64,000 bases of DNA, from assembly GCF_000876015.1 (NCBI RefSeq), contig NZ_BBQM01000020.1, positions 1-64,000 of the forward strand, read 5' to 3'. Below are positions 7,486-15,971 of the stretch, piece after piece. The position numbers and the translations under genes were made by a program. The notes beneath the pieces are model-generated. The model searched no databases. It was not told the origin of the DNA and was given only the letters and a program-made list of their open reading frames with translations. The DNA comes from Cupriavidus basilensis (GTDB lineage Bacteria; Pseudomonadota; Gammaproteobacteria; Burkholderiales; Burkholderiaceae). Within the stretch, counting starts at the first letter, position 1. Every line of letters starts with the position of its first letter.

Positions 7486-9744
7486 TTACTTCGGCAGCAG
7501 GCCGGACAGCGGTTTCTGCGACAGGAACATCGAGCTCATCTCGTCCGCCGTCAAGGCGCGATTCCACATCGCCAGATCGGAGAAGGCCATCTGCATGGGC
7601 TTGTCGGACGTGGCGCGGCTGGGATCGTAGGATCCGGCGGTCTGCCCGTTCTTGACCATGTAGAACTTGCCCGTTCCATCCTCTCCCAGGCCGAAGCCGA
7701 CTTCGCTTGCCTGGTTCACGCCAGCCAGGCCCGCGACGTTCATGCCGGCGGCGAACGCATGGGTCTGCGACTGGGTGCCCAGGATGGGATCGAACACGTA
7801 GCCCGACATGGTCTTCCCGCCGACGTCGACCACCAGCGCGAAGTACACCCACTGGTTTTCGCTGAACGGGATGTACGGGCTGTTGGTGTCGGTGCGGTGC
7901 GAGCCGTCCGCGACGTTGAACTCCGCGCCGCATCCGAACATGCTGATGATGATGCCCGCGGTGCCGCCGCTGGTGGCGTAGCCGGTCTTGTTGCTGAGGA
8001 TGGGCTCGCCGACGGTGTTGGTGCTGCACGCGGGGGCCTTGTACCAGAAGCCGATGGTGAAGGCGCCGCTGCTGGCGATCGCGCTGTTCACCACGTCCTG
8101 CGCGGCGGACTGCGGCGTGAGCCGGTAGCCGTCGTAGCCGGCGGCGTTCGCGATGGCGGTGTCGATGAACAGGCCATGTCCGCCGAGCGGGTCGGCGGTG
8201 GTGGCGCCGCCGTTGGCATCGGCCGCCCACGGTCCCATCGTGCTGTGGCCGAGCGCATCGACGGGCGCGGTGAGCTGCGGGTCTTCGCCGAAGGGGTAGT
8301 AGACCGTCAGCCCGTTGGCGAGGGTGGTGGCCAGCGGCACCGGGGGCTGCGCCTTGATGTACGAGATCTGCGGCGTGAGCACGGCGCGGGCCGCCGTGCC
8401 CGCGACCACGGTGTAGCTGAACTGGTACTTGCCGGTCTTCAGTTCGTTCCGGTCGGCGAGCGGGTCGGTGTAGGTCGTCGTGCCCGCGGGCAGCGTGGCG
8501 ATTGCCGTGCCGTCGCGCATCACGGTGATGGCCGCGCCGGCGGGCGCGGTCCAGTTGAGCACGGCGCGCGCGCGCGTGGTGGTGTCCTCGGCAATCTGGA
8601 CGGTCAGCGCGGGAGGCTGCGCGCCGATCAGCTGGCCGCCGTCCATCGCGTAGTCCTGGCCGGCCGGCGTCTTGTCCAGATAGGCCAGCATGGTCGGGGC
8701 CACGTCCGCGATGCTGGCATATTGGTACAGCCCCGCGACGGTCGCCGGCAGCGCCGGGGTGGCGCCCCGCTGACCATTGTTCTCGTCCTGGTTGACGGCG
8801 ATGAACGCGGCCGACTGCGGCACCTGGGGCAGCCCGTCGGCGCGGCCGTTGGCGTTCAGGCCGTGGCTCGAGGCCACCACGATCAGCCATTTGCTGTCGG
8901 GATTCCTGGCGGTTTCCGACAGCAGCGTGCCGACCGCCGCGTCCAGCTGCGCGAGCTTCTGCGCGTACTGGGACGAGGCCAGGCCATTGCCCAGCGCCAC
9001 GTCCTCGGCGGAATGGTACTGGGCGACGATGGTCGCGTAGCCGCCGTTGCCGATCATCTGGACGGCGTTGCGCGTGACGCAGTCATCGGGGGTGGCGTCC
9101 TGGGAGCAGTCGGTCAGCGTGTCCAGCGCGCCCGCGGTGTGGTCGGATGCCAGCAGGGTCGCCAGCGGCGCCGAGGCGACGGTCGCCCCGGTCAGGTCCG
9201 TGCTGGCTGCCTTGACCCTGCCGAACAGGGTCTGCACGGCGGGTTTCTGGCCGGGCGCGATCGCGAAGATGCGATGCCGGCTGGCCCACGTTCCCGTCAG
9301 CAGCGTCGCCCATCCGGGCGCGTCCAGGTTGGGCTGCTGGCTGACGCTGTTGAGCACGCCGCCGCTGTAGGCGAGCTGCGGCTGGAGCTTGGCGAGATTC
9401 GGCAGCTGGCCCGACGCGATGCCCTGGCGCACGGCGTCGTACGTGACGCCGTCGAGATCGACGAACAGCGTGCGCTTGGCCAGGGTGGCGGACGGCGTGG
9501 GCGTGCCGGTGCCGGGGGGCGGCACGACGGGTGCGCCGGCGCTGGCGTTAGCGTCGTCGCTGCTGCCGCAGCCGCTCAGGGCGCTGCCCATGAGCCCGGC
9601 CAGGGCCAGCGTGCCGGCGAGTCTGGCCAGCGGCCAGCGCCGGTGTTGCGCGCGCTGGCGCGCGATGGCGGCGGCACTGTCGCGCGCCGCGGCCGGCGGC
9701 CGCGGACTGCCGCCCGCCCGCAGAGGATCGTATTGGATGTTCAT
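7486..9744 (-). CDS. Lipoprotein phosphodiesterase/nucleotide pyrophosphatase with LamG-like domain
   Basis: 752 residues. A long arginine-rich N-terminus is followed by a hydrophobic stretch and lipobox ending ALSGC, so it is probably anchored in the outer membrane. The catalytic part belongs to the type I phosphodiesterase/alkaline phosphatase superfamily: metal-binding FVDLDGVTYD near the start, then the nucleophile region NLDAPGWATLLTG with a Thr. The C-terminal 300 residues contain a fibronectin-like stretch and a concanavalin/LamG fold (GLTVYYPFGED, then FTIGFWYKAP), usually a carbohydrate or surface-binding module. It is last in a minus-strand set behind phospholipase C and a small lipoprotein. 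The substrate is unknown; a phosphodiester or nucleotide is likely. Confidence 0.8.
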   Translation of the reverse strand: MNIQYDPLRAGGSPRPPAAARDSAAAIARQRAQHRRWPLARLAGTLALAGLMGSALSGCGSSDDANASAGAPVVPPPGTGTPTPSATLAKRTLFVDLDGVTYDAVRQGIASGQLPNLAKLQPQLAYSGGVLNSVSQQPNLDAPGWATLLTGTWASRHRIFAIAPGQKPAVQTLFGRVKAASTDLTGATVASAPLATLLASDHTAGALDTLTDCSQDATPDDCVTRNAVQMIGNGGYATIVAQYHSAEDVALGNGLASSQYAQKLAQLDAAVGTLLSETARNPDSKWLIVVASSHGLNANGRADGLPQVPQSAAFIAVNQDENNGQRGATPALPATVAGLYQYASIADVAPTMLAYLDKTPAGQDYAMDGGQLIGAQPPALTVQIAEDTTTRARAVLNWTAPAGAAITVMRDGTAIATLPAGTTTYTDPLADRNELKTGKYQFSYTVVAGTAARAVLTPQISYIKAQPPVPLATTLANGLTVYYPFGEDPQLTAPVDALGHSTMGPWAADANGGATTADPLGGHGLFIDTAIANAAGYDGYRLTPQSAAQDVVNSAIASSGAFTIGFWYKAPACSTNTVGEPILSNKTGYATSGGTAGIIISMFGCGAEFNVADGSHRTDTNSPYIPFSENQWVYFALVVDVGGKTMSGYVFDPILGTQSQTHAFAAGMNVAGLAGVNQASEVGFGLGEDGTGKFYMVKNGQTAGSYDPSRATSDKPMQMAFSDLAMWNRALTADEMSSMFLSQKPLSGLLPK

Positions 9745-9832
9745 GTTGTGGAATGGCTGGATTGGGGATGGATGTCGAGACCCTGGGGTCTGCCGTGTCC
9801 CGCCAGGCCGGCGCGCCGGCCTGGCATCGTTG

Positions 9833-12094
9833 CTATGCGCCCGCGCCCATCGCCGGGTCCGAGACGGTGTCCTTGCCGGTTTCGATCCGGCCGGCGAAAC
9901 GGCGCTTGAACGACGGCGATGTGCTGGCGCCGACGCTGAAGTCGTACCAGTTGCCGCTGTCGGCGACCGGCCAGCTCAGTTCGCCCACCGAGTTCGGCGC
10001 CACCGTGGCCGTCCACGGGCCGTCGGTGTGATAGGCGTTCGCGGTGACGGTGAAGGTGCAGGGCTGGCTGCCCTTGTTGTACAGCTTGACGCTGACCGAG
10101 GCGGCGTCGCACGGCTGGTAGCAGACCTGGATTTCCGGGCTTGCCGTGCCGGTGGTTTCGTTCAGGTCGCCGGCGAATTCGCGGTGGTAGCCATTGGGGC
10201 CAAGCACCCAGAGGCGATACTTGCCGTTGTCGGCGGCGGTCGGCAGCCAGCTGCCGGTCAGCGACTTGTTGGCCTCGACCAGGTAGCGGCGCGGGATGAG
10301 GTCCAGGTGCAGCTGGTCGTAGACGTGGAAGAGCGCGCCCACGCCGTTGGTGCTGGCGTTGACGAATTCCAGCGTGACCGCGCCCGGCTGCGCGTTCGGA
10401 TGCATGGTGGTATGCAGTTCGTAGGGCAGCGCGCGCGACGGCCGCGTGCCGGCCGCCTGGGCGGGCAGGGCGGAGGCGGGCGTGGCGCCGGGCACGGGAA
10501 TGGCGGTCTTGGCGCTCTGCGCGATCGCCAGCGCGTCGGCGCTGACCTTGGTCATGCGGCCGGACAGGGTCGGCACTACGGCGGCGTTCGGGTTCACGAA
10601 GTCGAAGCACGAGGTCAGGTCGCCGCAGACGGTGCGGCGGTAATTGCTGATCTGGGGCTCGACCACGCCGAAACGCTTTTCGAGGAACATCAGCGTCGAC
10701 GTGTGATCGTAGACCTGCGAGTTGACGAAGCCGCCGCGGCTCCACGGGGAAATCACGAACATCGGCACGCGCGGGCCCGGGCCGTAGGGGCGGCCGTCTA
10801 TCGCGGGCTGGTTGCTCGTGGCCGGTGTGTAGGTGTGATACTCCGGCGCCATGTCGCTGTCCGAAAGCGTGCTGCCGCCCGCCAGCGTGCCGTCCGTATT
10901 GCGCGACGGCGCGCTCGGCGGCGGCAGGTGGTCGAAGAAGCCGTCGTTCTCGTCATAGTTGACCAGCAGCACGGTCTGGCTCCAGATCTCGGGGTTCGCG
11001 GTCAGGGCGTCCAGCACCTGCTGCACGTACCAGCCGCCCTGCGCCGGGCTGGAGGGGCCGGGATGCTCGCTGTATTGCGAGGGCGGAATGATCCAGGAGA
11101 CCGACGGCAGCGTGCCGTTCTGCACATCGTTGCGGAACGTCTCGAGCAGGCCTTCCGGCATGGTGTTGCCAAAGCCCTTGGCCAGCGGGCTCAGCGCGTC
11201 GTCGATCTCCGGGTTGTAGACCGGGCCGGCCGCCGTCGGCGACTGCGCCAGGCTTTCCGTCGCCACGTACAGCGGCCGGCGCGTCGAGGGCATCTGCTCG
11301 ATGGCCTTGCGCCAGTGGCGAAAGCCCATCATTTCATTGCAGCCGAAGTTGTCGATCAGGCTTTGGTAGACCTTCCAGCTGACGCCCGCGCGCTCCAGGC
11401 GGTCGGCGTACGTGGTCCACGTCCAGCCGGTGGTGGAGGCGCCGATGTCGTTGCCGCCGTTGAATTCGTTGTTCAGCCCCGCGACCGCGACCGGCGCGTT
11501 GGTGTTCGGGTCCAGTCCGTTCGGGCCGTTGGTGCCGGTCCAGTAGAACAGGCGGTTGGCGATGGTGCCGGTGTGCATGCCGCAGTGATAGGCGTCGCAC
11601 ACCGTGAAGGCGTCGGCGAGCGCGCGCTGGAACGGCACTTCCGCGGTGTCGTAGTAGCCCATCGAGAGCGGCGTCTTCGCGTTCGGCCAGGCCGCCATGC
11701 GGCCGTGGTCCCAGGCGGCCTGCGCGTCGTTCCACGTGTGCGGCGTGCCGCCGGCGCGCTGCGCGTTGCCTGCGGTCCCGTCGAGGTGATACGGGATGAG
11801 GGTGGTGGCGCCGTAGTTCTGGTAGAAGATGTTGGCGGTGTTCGCGGACGGAACCGGGAAGCGGTCCCCGTAGCCGCGCACGCCCTTGTGCGTGCCGAAA
11901 TAGCTGTCGAACGAGCGGTTCTCCAGCATCACCATCACCACGTACTTGACGTCCTGGATGGAGCCGGTGGCGTTGTTGGCCTCGATGGCCAGCGCGCGCC
12001 GGATGCTCGGGGGGAAGGTGGAGAGCGTCGCGACCGCGGCGGCGGTGCCAAGGGACGAGCGCAGGAACTTGCGTTTGGAAGGATTGAAGGTCAT
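9833..12094 (-). CDS. Non-haemolytic-type phospholipase C, Tat-exported
   Basis: 753 residues of the bacterial phosphoesterase family that hydrolyses phosphatidylcholine-type lipids outside the cytoplasm. The N-terminus SKRKFLRSSLG resembles a twin-arginine signal but has Lys-Arg rather than Arg-Arg, followed by a hydrophobic stretch. The metal/active-site motif MVMLENRSFDSYFGT is intact, with further family blocks WIIPPSQYSEHPG and LLVNYDENDGFFDH. Two C-terminal beta-domains (DUF756-like) occupy about residues 560-750. It precedes the LamG phosphodiesterase by 88 bases on the same strand. Phosphate or lipid-headgroup scavenging is the natural role, though no Pho box was seen. Confidence 0.9.
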   Translation of the reverse strand: MTFNPSKRKFLRSSLGTAAAVATLSTFPPSIRRALAIEANNATGSIQDVKYVVMVMLENRSFDSYFGTHKGVRGYGDRFPVPSANTANIFYQNYGATTLIPYHLDGTAGNAQRAGGTPHTWNDAQAAWDHGRMAAWPNAKTPLSMGYYDTAEVPFQRALADAFTVCDAYHCGMHTGTIANRLFYWTGTNGPNGLDPNTNAPVAVAGLNNEFNGGNDIGASTTGWTWTTYADRLERAGVSWKVYQSLIDNFGCNEMMGFRHWRKAIEQMPSTRRPLYVATESLAQSPTAAGPVYNPEIDDALSPLAKGFGNTMPEGLLETFRNDVQNGTLPSVSWIIPPSQYSEHPGPSSPAQGGWYVQQVLDALTANPEIWSQTVLLVNYDENDGFFDHLPPPSAPSRNTDGTLAGGSTLSDSDMAPEYHTYTPATSNQPAIDGRPYGPGPRVPMFVISPWSRGGFVNSQVYDHTSTLMFLEKRFGVVEPQISNYRRTVCGDLTSCFDFVNPNAAVVPTLSGRMTKVSADALAIAQSAKTAIPVPGATPASALPAQAAGTRPSRALPYELHTTMHPNAQPGAVTLEFVNASTNGVGALFHVYDQLHLDLIPRRYLVEANKSLTGSWLPTAADNGKYRLWVLGPNGYHREFAGDLNETTGTASPEIQVCYQPCDAASVSVKLYNKGSQPCTFTVTANAYHTDGPWTATVAPNSVGELSWPVADSGNWYDFSVGASTSPSFKRRFAGRIETGKDTVSDPAMGAGA

Positions 12095-12143
12095 ACCGGA
12101 TCAGGGATTGTGGGTGACTCGGACAGGCTCGGGCGCGCCCCGG

Positions 12144-12347
12144 TCAGGGCGCCGGCGCGCAGTGCACCGTGGTGCAGGCCGCCGGCGTGGAGGCGCCGCC
12201 GCCGGTATTGCCGGGGTTGGCCGGGGTGGTCGGCGTCGTCGCGTTGTCATCGCCACCGCAGCCGCCCAGCAACAGCACGATGCATAGCGCACCAATGCCC
12301 AGCATGGATCGGCCTGTTGCTTGATGTGTAGGGATCGGTCTAGTCAT
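12144..12347 (-). CDS. Small lipoprotein upstream of phospholipase C
   Basis: 67 residues from the ATG at 12347 (a GTG at 12374 would add nine). A hydrophobic segment ends in the lipobox LLLGGC, followed by a Thr/Pro/Gly-rich linker and a C-terminal CTTVHCAPAP with two cysteines that could pair. No family is recognised. It is on the same strand as the phospholipase, 49 bases before it, and may be a small secreted accessory or immunity-like protein for the enzyme; that is only inference. Confidence 0.6.
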   Translation of the reverse strand: MTRPIPTHQATGRSMLGIGALCIVLLLGGCGGDDNATTPTTPANPGNTGGGASTPAACTTVHCAPAP

Positions 12348-12523
12348 GAGATTGGTCAGTTGCAGTCCGAGCACGAGTCGTTGTGATGGGCTTCGTGGTC
12401 AATCGAGCGGTGCGCAATGCGCGGGTATCGCGATGACCGCGGGCGTACCTGGAGCAGGCTCGGCTGCGAGGGAAAAGGTGTTCCGGTACGCTTCATGGGG
12501 TGTTTTCGACGCCACGAGGGCGT

Positions 12524-13282
12524 TCAGCAAAGGTGCGTCTCCACGCCCGCGCGCTCGCAGAGCGCCTGCAGTTCGGCGGAGGCGTCGGCATCGGTGAAGA
12601 AGTGGTCGACCTGCTCGAGCCGCGCCACCCGGCAGGGCGCCTCGCGCAGGAACTTGCTGCTGTCGGCAAGCAGCAGCCTGCGGTGGCTGTGCGTGAGGAG
12701 GACCTGCGACAGCTCGGCTTCGTCCGGCTGGAATTCGTAGAGCGTGCCGTCGGCGCTCACGGCGCCCACGCCGCAGATCGCGAAGTGCGCGCGGAACTTG
12801 CGCAGGAAGTCGAGCGTGGTGCTTCCCATCACGTCGCGGTCGGCGGGCCGCAGCTTGCCGCCGGCCACCCAGGTCTCTATCTCGGGTTTGTCGGCCAGGG
12901 CCCGCACGGCATCGATGTTGTTCGTCACCACGCGCAGCGGCCGGTCCGGCGGCAGGGCGCGCGCGAATTCCGCCACCGTGGTGCCATAGCCAAGAAAGAT
13001 CGTCGCGTCGTCCTGCATGAGGCCGACGGCCGCCTGCGCGATGCGGCGCTTGCGCTCGATCTGGACATTGCTTCTCTGCAGGAAACTCTGGTTGTGCTGG
13101 TTCGTCGGCAGGCTCAGCCCGCCGTGCACGCGCCTGACCAGGCCTTGCTCATCGAGATCGTTGATGTCGCGCCGGATCGTCTGGCTGCTCACGTTGAAGC
13201 GGCTGGCCAGTTGCTCGGTGCTCAGTTGGTCGACTTCGTGCAGCCAGTCGAGGATGTCCCGTTGTCGGCGGCTCAGGCTCAT
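12524..13282 (-). CDS. DeoR-family transcriptional regulator
   Basis: 252 residues: an N-terminal helix-turn-helix (RFNVSSQTIRRDINDLDEQG) and a C-terminal sugar-isomerase-like sensor domain with the family landmarks FLGYGTTVAEFARAL, VVTNNIDAV, VAGGKLRPADRDVMG and ADSSKF. Such regulators usually repress sugar or polyol-phosphate genes and respond to a phosphorylated intermediate. It lies upstream of the phosphoesterase genes on the same strand with a 176-base gap. A link to that set (release of a phosphorylated headgroup) is plausible but not shown. It is distinct from the second DeoR regulator, glpR, at 60388. Confidence 0.92.
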   Translation of the reverse strand: MSLSRRQRDILDWLHEVDQLSTEQLASRFNVSSQTIRRDINDLDEQGLVRRVHGGLSLPTNQHNQSFLQRSNVQIERKRRIAQAAVGLMQDDATIFLGYGTTVAEFARALPPDRPLRVVTNNIDAVRALADKPEIETWVAGGKLRPADRDVMGSTTLDFLRKFRAHFAICGVGAVSADGTLYEFQPDEAELSQVLLTHSHRRLLLADSSKFLREAPCRVARLEQVDHFFTDADASAELQALCERAGVETHLC

Positions 13283-13284
13283 TG

Positions 13285-13315
13285 TTCATTCGCTCAAGAT
13301 TTATGTTCGAATGAA
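13285..13315. promoter_or_regulatory. Inverted repeat at the DeoR gene start, probable operator
   Basis: TTCATTCG (13285-13292) and CGAATGAA (13308-13315) form a perfect 8-base inverted repeat, starting three bases upstream of the start codon in an A+T-rich patch. The position fits autorepression. Confidence 0.5.
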
Positions 13316-13711
13316 AATTTACCCGCCGAATGTGACGGCAAAATGATATCGGCGGCGAAAGCGTGGATAGTTTTGGCCGCTTCCGGCGCGTTTCCGGTGC
13401 GCTGTCGGCGGGCTTCCAGCGGGCGGACAGGGTCGCGGGAGGTCGTGCGGAAGAGGAAGGCGCCGGGTTCGCCGTCATCGGCGATGACGGCGTTCAGGCG
13501 CTCACGGGGCCTGCATCCCGCTGTCTGGCCGTATCTTCAGGCGGACAGGCTTGCGTATCGACGCGGTGCGTCGGCGCCCGGATGGCGACGGCTCCGGGCG
13601 GGCCGCGCGGATCGGCCGGCCTGGCCGGGTGCGCGCGCGGGTCGCGGGGAAATGCCGCGTGCCCGCGTCTGTGGCGGTCACGTGGCAGTCATGCGGCGGG
13701 GGGCGGCGTCC
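13316..13711. other. Gene-free interval between DeoR and a Bug receptor
   Basis: No supported gene. The one structure noted is a perfect 10-base inverted repeat with a three-base loop at 13470-13492 (CGCCGTCATC / GATGACGGCG). It lacks a T run on either strand, so it may be a weak terminator of the receptor gene or a protein site. Confidence 0.45.
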
Positions 13712-14695
13712 TCAGTTCGTCGCCTTGATGTTCAGCCGGTGGATGATCTCCCCGAAGCGCTTCACCTCGGACCGATAGAACGTGTTGAGCGCCGCCGGCG
13801 TGGTGTAGGCCGCGTCCGCGCCTTGCGATGCCATCGCCTTCTTGACGTCGCTGCGCGCCAGCGCCAGCTTGAGTGCGCCGTTGAGTTTTTCGATGGTGGC
13901 CGCGGGCGTTCCCGCGCGCGTGAACAGCGCATACCACTGCGCGAAGTACAGGCCCTTGAAGCCGGCCTCTTCCAGCGTGGGGACGTCGGGCAGCGAGCTG
14001 CTGCGCTTCGGGCTGGCCACCGCGAGGATGCGGATCTTGCCCGACTGCAGCATCGACGCCGCCGAGGCTACGCCGACGAAGGCCATCGAGACCTGGCCGC
14101 CCATCGCGTCGGCCGCGGCGGGGGCGTCGCCCTTGTAGGGCACGTGGACCATGTCGAGCCCCGCCGCCGCGTTGAATGCCTCGCCGGCGAGGTGGCCGGT
14201 GCCGCCGATGCCGCTGCTGCCGTACGACAGTTTGGACGGATTGGCCTTGCCGTAGGCAATCAGTTCGGCCACGGTCCTGACGTTGAGCTTGGCGTTGACC
14301 GCCAGCACGATGGGCACCGAGCCCACCATGCCGATGGGGGCGAAGTCCTTCACCGGGTCATAGGTCACGTCGGGATACAACGTGGGGTTGGTGCCGTGCG
14401 TCGCGCTATTGCCCATGAGGACCGTATAGCCGTCGGGCTGGGCCTTGGCAACGAAGCTGGCGCCGACCACGCCGTTGGCGCCGGCGCGGTTGTCGACGAC
14501 GATGGTGGTCTTCAGTTCGTCGCCCATGTGCTGGGCCATCAGGCGCGTCAGAAAGTCGTTGGCGCCGCCGGCCGCGTAGGGCGAGACGAACTGGATCGGG
14601 CGGTCGGGGAACTCGGCCCGCGCCGACGTCGCGATACCCAGGCCGACGATCAATGCCGCGGCGGCGCGCAGCCCCAGACGATGAAAGCAGAACAT
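13712..14695 (-). CDS. Bug-family tripartite tricarboxylate-type periplasmic receptor
   Basis: 327 residues with a cleavable signal peptide ending near ARAEFPDRP. Family blocks are IQFVSPYAAGGANDFL, VVDNRAGANGVVGASF, AQPDGYTVL, YGSSGIGGTGHLAGE, MVHVPYKG and LPDVPTLEEAGF. Bug proteins bind carboxylates and similar small acids in the periplasm. The start at 14695 is chosen for the strong GGAGGA 4-6 bases upstream; an earlier in-frame ATG lacks it. It follows the IclR regulator on the same strand and lies divergent from the acyl-CoA operon, so it probably senses or captures that pathway's carboxylate. No TctA/TctB membrane genes are in the window. Confidence 0.9.
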   Translation of the reverse strand: MFCFHRLGLRAAAALIVGLGIATSARAEFPDRPIQFVSPYAAGGANDFLTRLMAQHMGDELKTTIVVDNRAGANGVVGASFVAKAQPDGYTVLMGNSATHGTNPTLYPDVTYDPVKDFAPIGMVGSVPIVLAVNAKLNVRTVAELIAYGKANPSKLSYGSSGIGGTGHLAGEAFNAAAGLDMVHVPYKGDAPAAADAMGGQVSMAFVGVASAASMLQSGKIRILAVASPKRSSSLPDVPTLEEAGFKGLYFAQWYALFTRAGTPAATIEKLNGALKLALARSDVKKAMASQGADAAYTTPAALNTFYRSEVKRFGEIIHRLNIKATN

Positions 14696-14778
14696 GTCTT
14701 CCTCCTGTGCCTTCGTTGGCACGATTAGTTAGGTGTATTCCCGTGCGGTGCCTCGTCACCACTGCCGTGTCGAGGCAT

Positions 14779-14810
14779 CGCAGGTACGGCAAACAGTCTA
14801 AGTACCTGCG
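14779..14810. promoter_or_regulatory. Inverted repeat upstream of the Bug receptor
   Basis: A perfect 9-base inverted repeat (CGCAGGTAC at 14779-14787, GTACCTGCG at 14802-14810) lies in the gap between the IclR stop and the receptor start. It could be a regulator site or a leader hairpin. Confidence 0.35.
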
Positions 14811-14905
14811 ACTGTCTTTTGCACATGACGCGGGCAGTTTCAGGTCCACTACTTGAACTATCGCGTTGCCCGCGGAGCGGCGTCGCTGCGTCGCGTCAAC
14901 AGAGG

Positions 14906-15715
14906 TCAATAGAGCTTGGTGAGATTCGCCAGTTCGTCCTCGATCGAACGGATGGCGTCGCCGAGGCAGTTCACCACGGTTTCGGTCCGCTCCTTGCCCA
15001 GCCGGGTGGCCAGCGTCGACACGCTGATCGCCGCCGCGGGCGTGCCGTCGGGATAGCGGATGACCATGCCGACGGACATCACCGCGGGCGAGTCGAACAC
15101 CTTGTTCGTGGCATAGCCGCGCCGGCGCGTCTCCGCGATGCTCGCCTGCAATGCCGCCAGCGAGTAGCGCGGATTCTTGCGCTGGGTGCGCGCCACGTTC
15201 ACCTTGCAGATGCGGTCGACCTCCTCGTCGGGCAGCGCGCTGAGCAGCGCCAGCCCGGTCGCGCCGATGTTCAGGGGCCGGTGCCGTCCCACGTCGAGGA
15301 TGAACAGCTTGATCGGGAAGTTGCCATCGGCGCGCGCCACGCAGACGTTGTCGAAGCCGGAGCGCACGGTCATGAAGACGGTATCCCCGGTCTGGTCCGC
15401 GATGGATTGCAGGTAGGGCTTGCAGATGTCCCGCAGCGAGAGCTTGGGCGCGGCCGCGAGGCCCATCTCGTAGAGCAGCGGGCCGAGGTAGTAGCGCTTG
15501 GTGGTCTCGTCCTGCCGGATCAGCTGCTCGGCGATCATGCCCTGCAGGATCCGGTGCGCGGTGGGCCGCTCGATGCCGACGCGCCGGTACAGGTCCACCA
15601 GGCGGATGCCGCTGCGGTTGTTGGCCGTGATCAGCCGCAGCAGCGCCACCGCGCGATGCAGGGTCTGCGTGCCGGCGGCGGCGCTGGCCAGGACATTGGG
15701 CTTGGACGGGCTCAT
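14906..15715 (-). CDS. IclR-family transcriptional regulator
   Basis: 269 residues from ATG 15715 (in-frame ATG codons at 15742 and 15763 are possible alternatives). An N-terminal winged helix reads LHRAVALLRLI and GIERPTAHRILQGM. The C-terminal IclR effector domain contains YYLGPLLYEMG, GDTVFMTVRSG, RHRPLNIGATGLALL and the ending PAAAISVST. Members sense aromatic or acyl intermediates and control adjacent catabolic operons. It is divergent from the enoyl-CoA hydratase operon, with an unusually regular half-site array at 15789-15820 between them, so it is the natural regulator of 15972-22174. Confidence 0.92.
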   Translation of the reverse strand: MSPSKPNVLASAAAGTQTLHRAVALLRLITANNRSGIRLVDLYRRVGIERPTAHRILQGMIAEQLIRQDETTKRYYLGPLLYEMGLAAAPKLSLRDICKPYLQSIADQTGDTVFMTVRSGFDNVCVARADGNFPIKLFILDVGRHRPLNIGATGLALLSALPDEEVDRICKVNVARTQRKNPRYSLAALQASIAETRRRGYATNKVFDSPAVMSVGMVIRYPDGTPAAAISVSTLATRLGKERTETVVNCLGDAIRSIEDELANLTKLY

Positions 15716-15788
15716 GGCATTTTCATTCCGAGCGGTTCTCATTATGTGGACCGTATCGTCCATCGTCTTGGGCAGGCTGTATATGGCC

Positions 15789-15820
15789 TGGACTCATGAA
15801 GTCCATATTTTGGACTTCAT
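15789..15820. promoter_or_regulatory. IclR-type operator with three half-sites
   Basis: TGGACT (15789-15794), AGTCCA (15800-15805) and TGGACT (15811-15816) are spaced exactly 11 bases apart and alternate in orientation. The last two extend to a perfect 10-base inverted repeat, ATGAAGTCCA / TGGACTTCAT, at 15796-15820. It sits between the divergent regulator and catabolic operon. Confidence 0.7.
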
Positions 15821-15971
15821 ATGGCGGCCCGCTCGCGCTTGCTGTCATTCTTCGCTCCGGCAGCGGCGCATCGCGGATGACCGCCCGGAGGCGAGGCGGT
15901 CGACGAGACGCCTGGCCGGACAAGACAAGACTGGAGACACGCTGCGCTGCAGCAAGGCGCGGCACACGGCA

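Noticed and set aside
7321..12331. Very long plus-strand open frames of 862 and 980 codons opposite the phosphoesterase genes
   Set aside because: They are antisense shadows in GC-rich DNA. The minus-strand genes carry signal peptides and catalytic motifs, and the plus frames have low-complexity Arg/Gly/Ala content.
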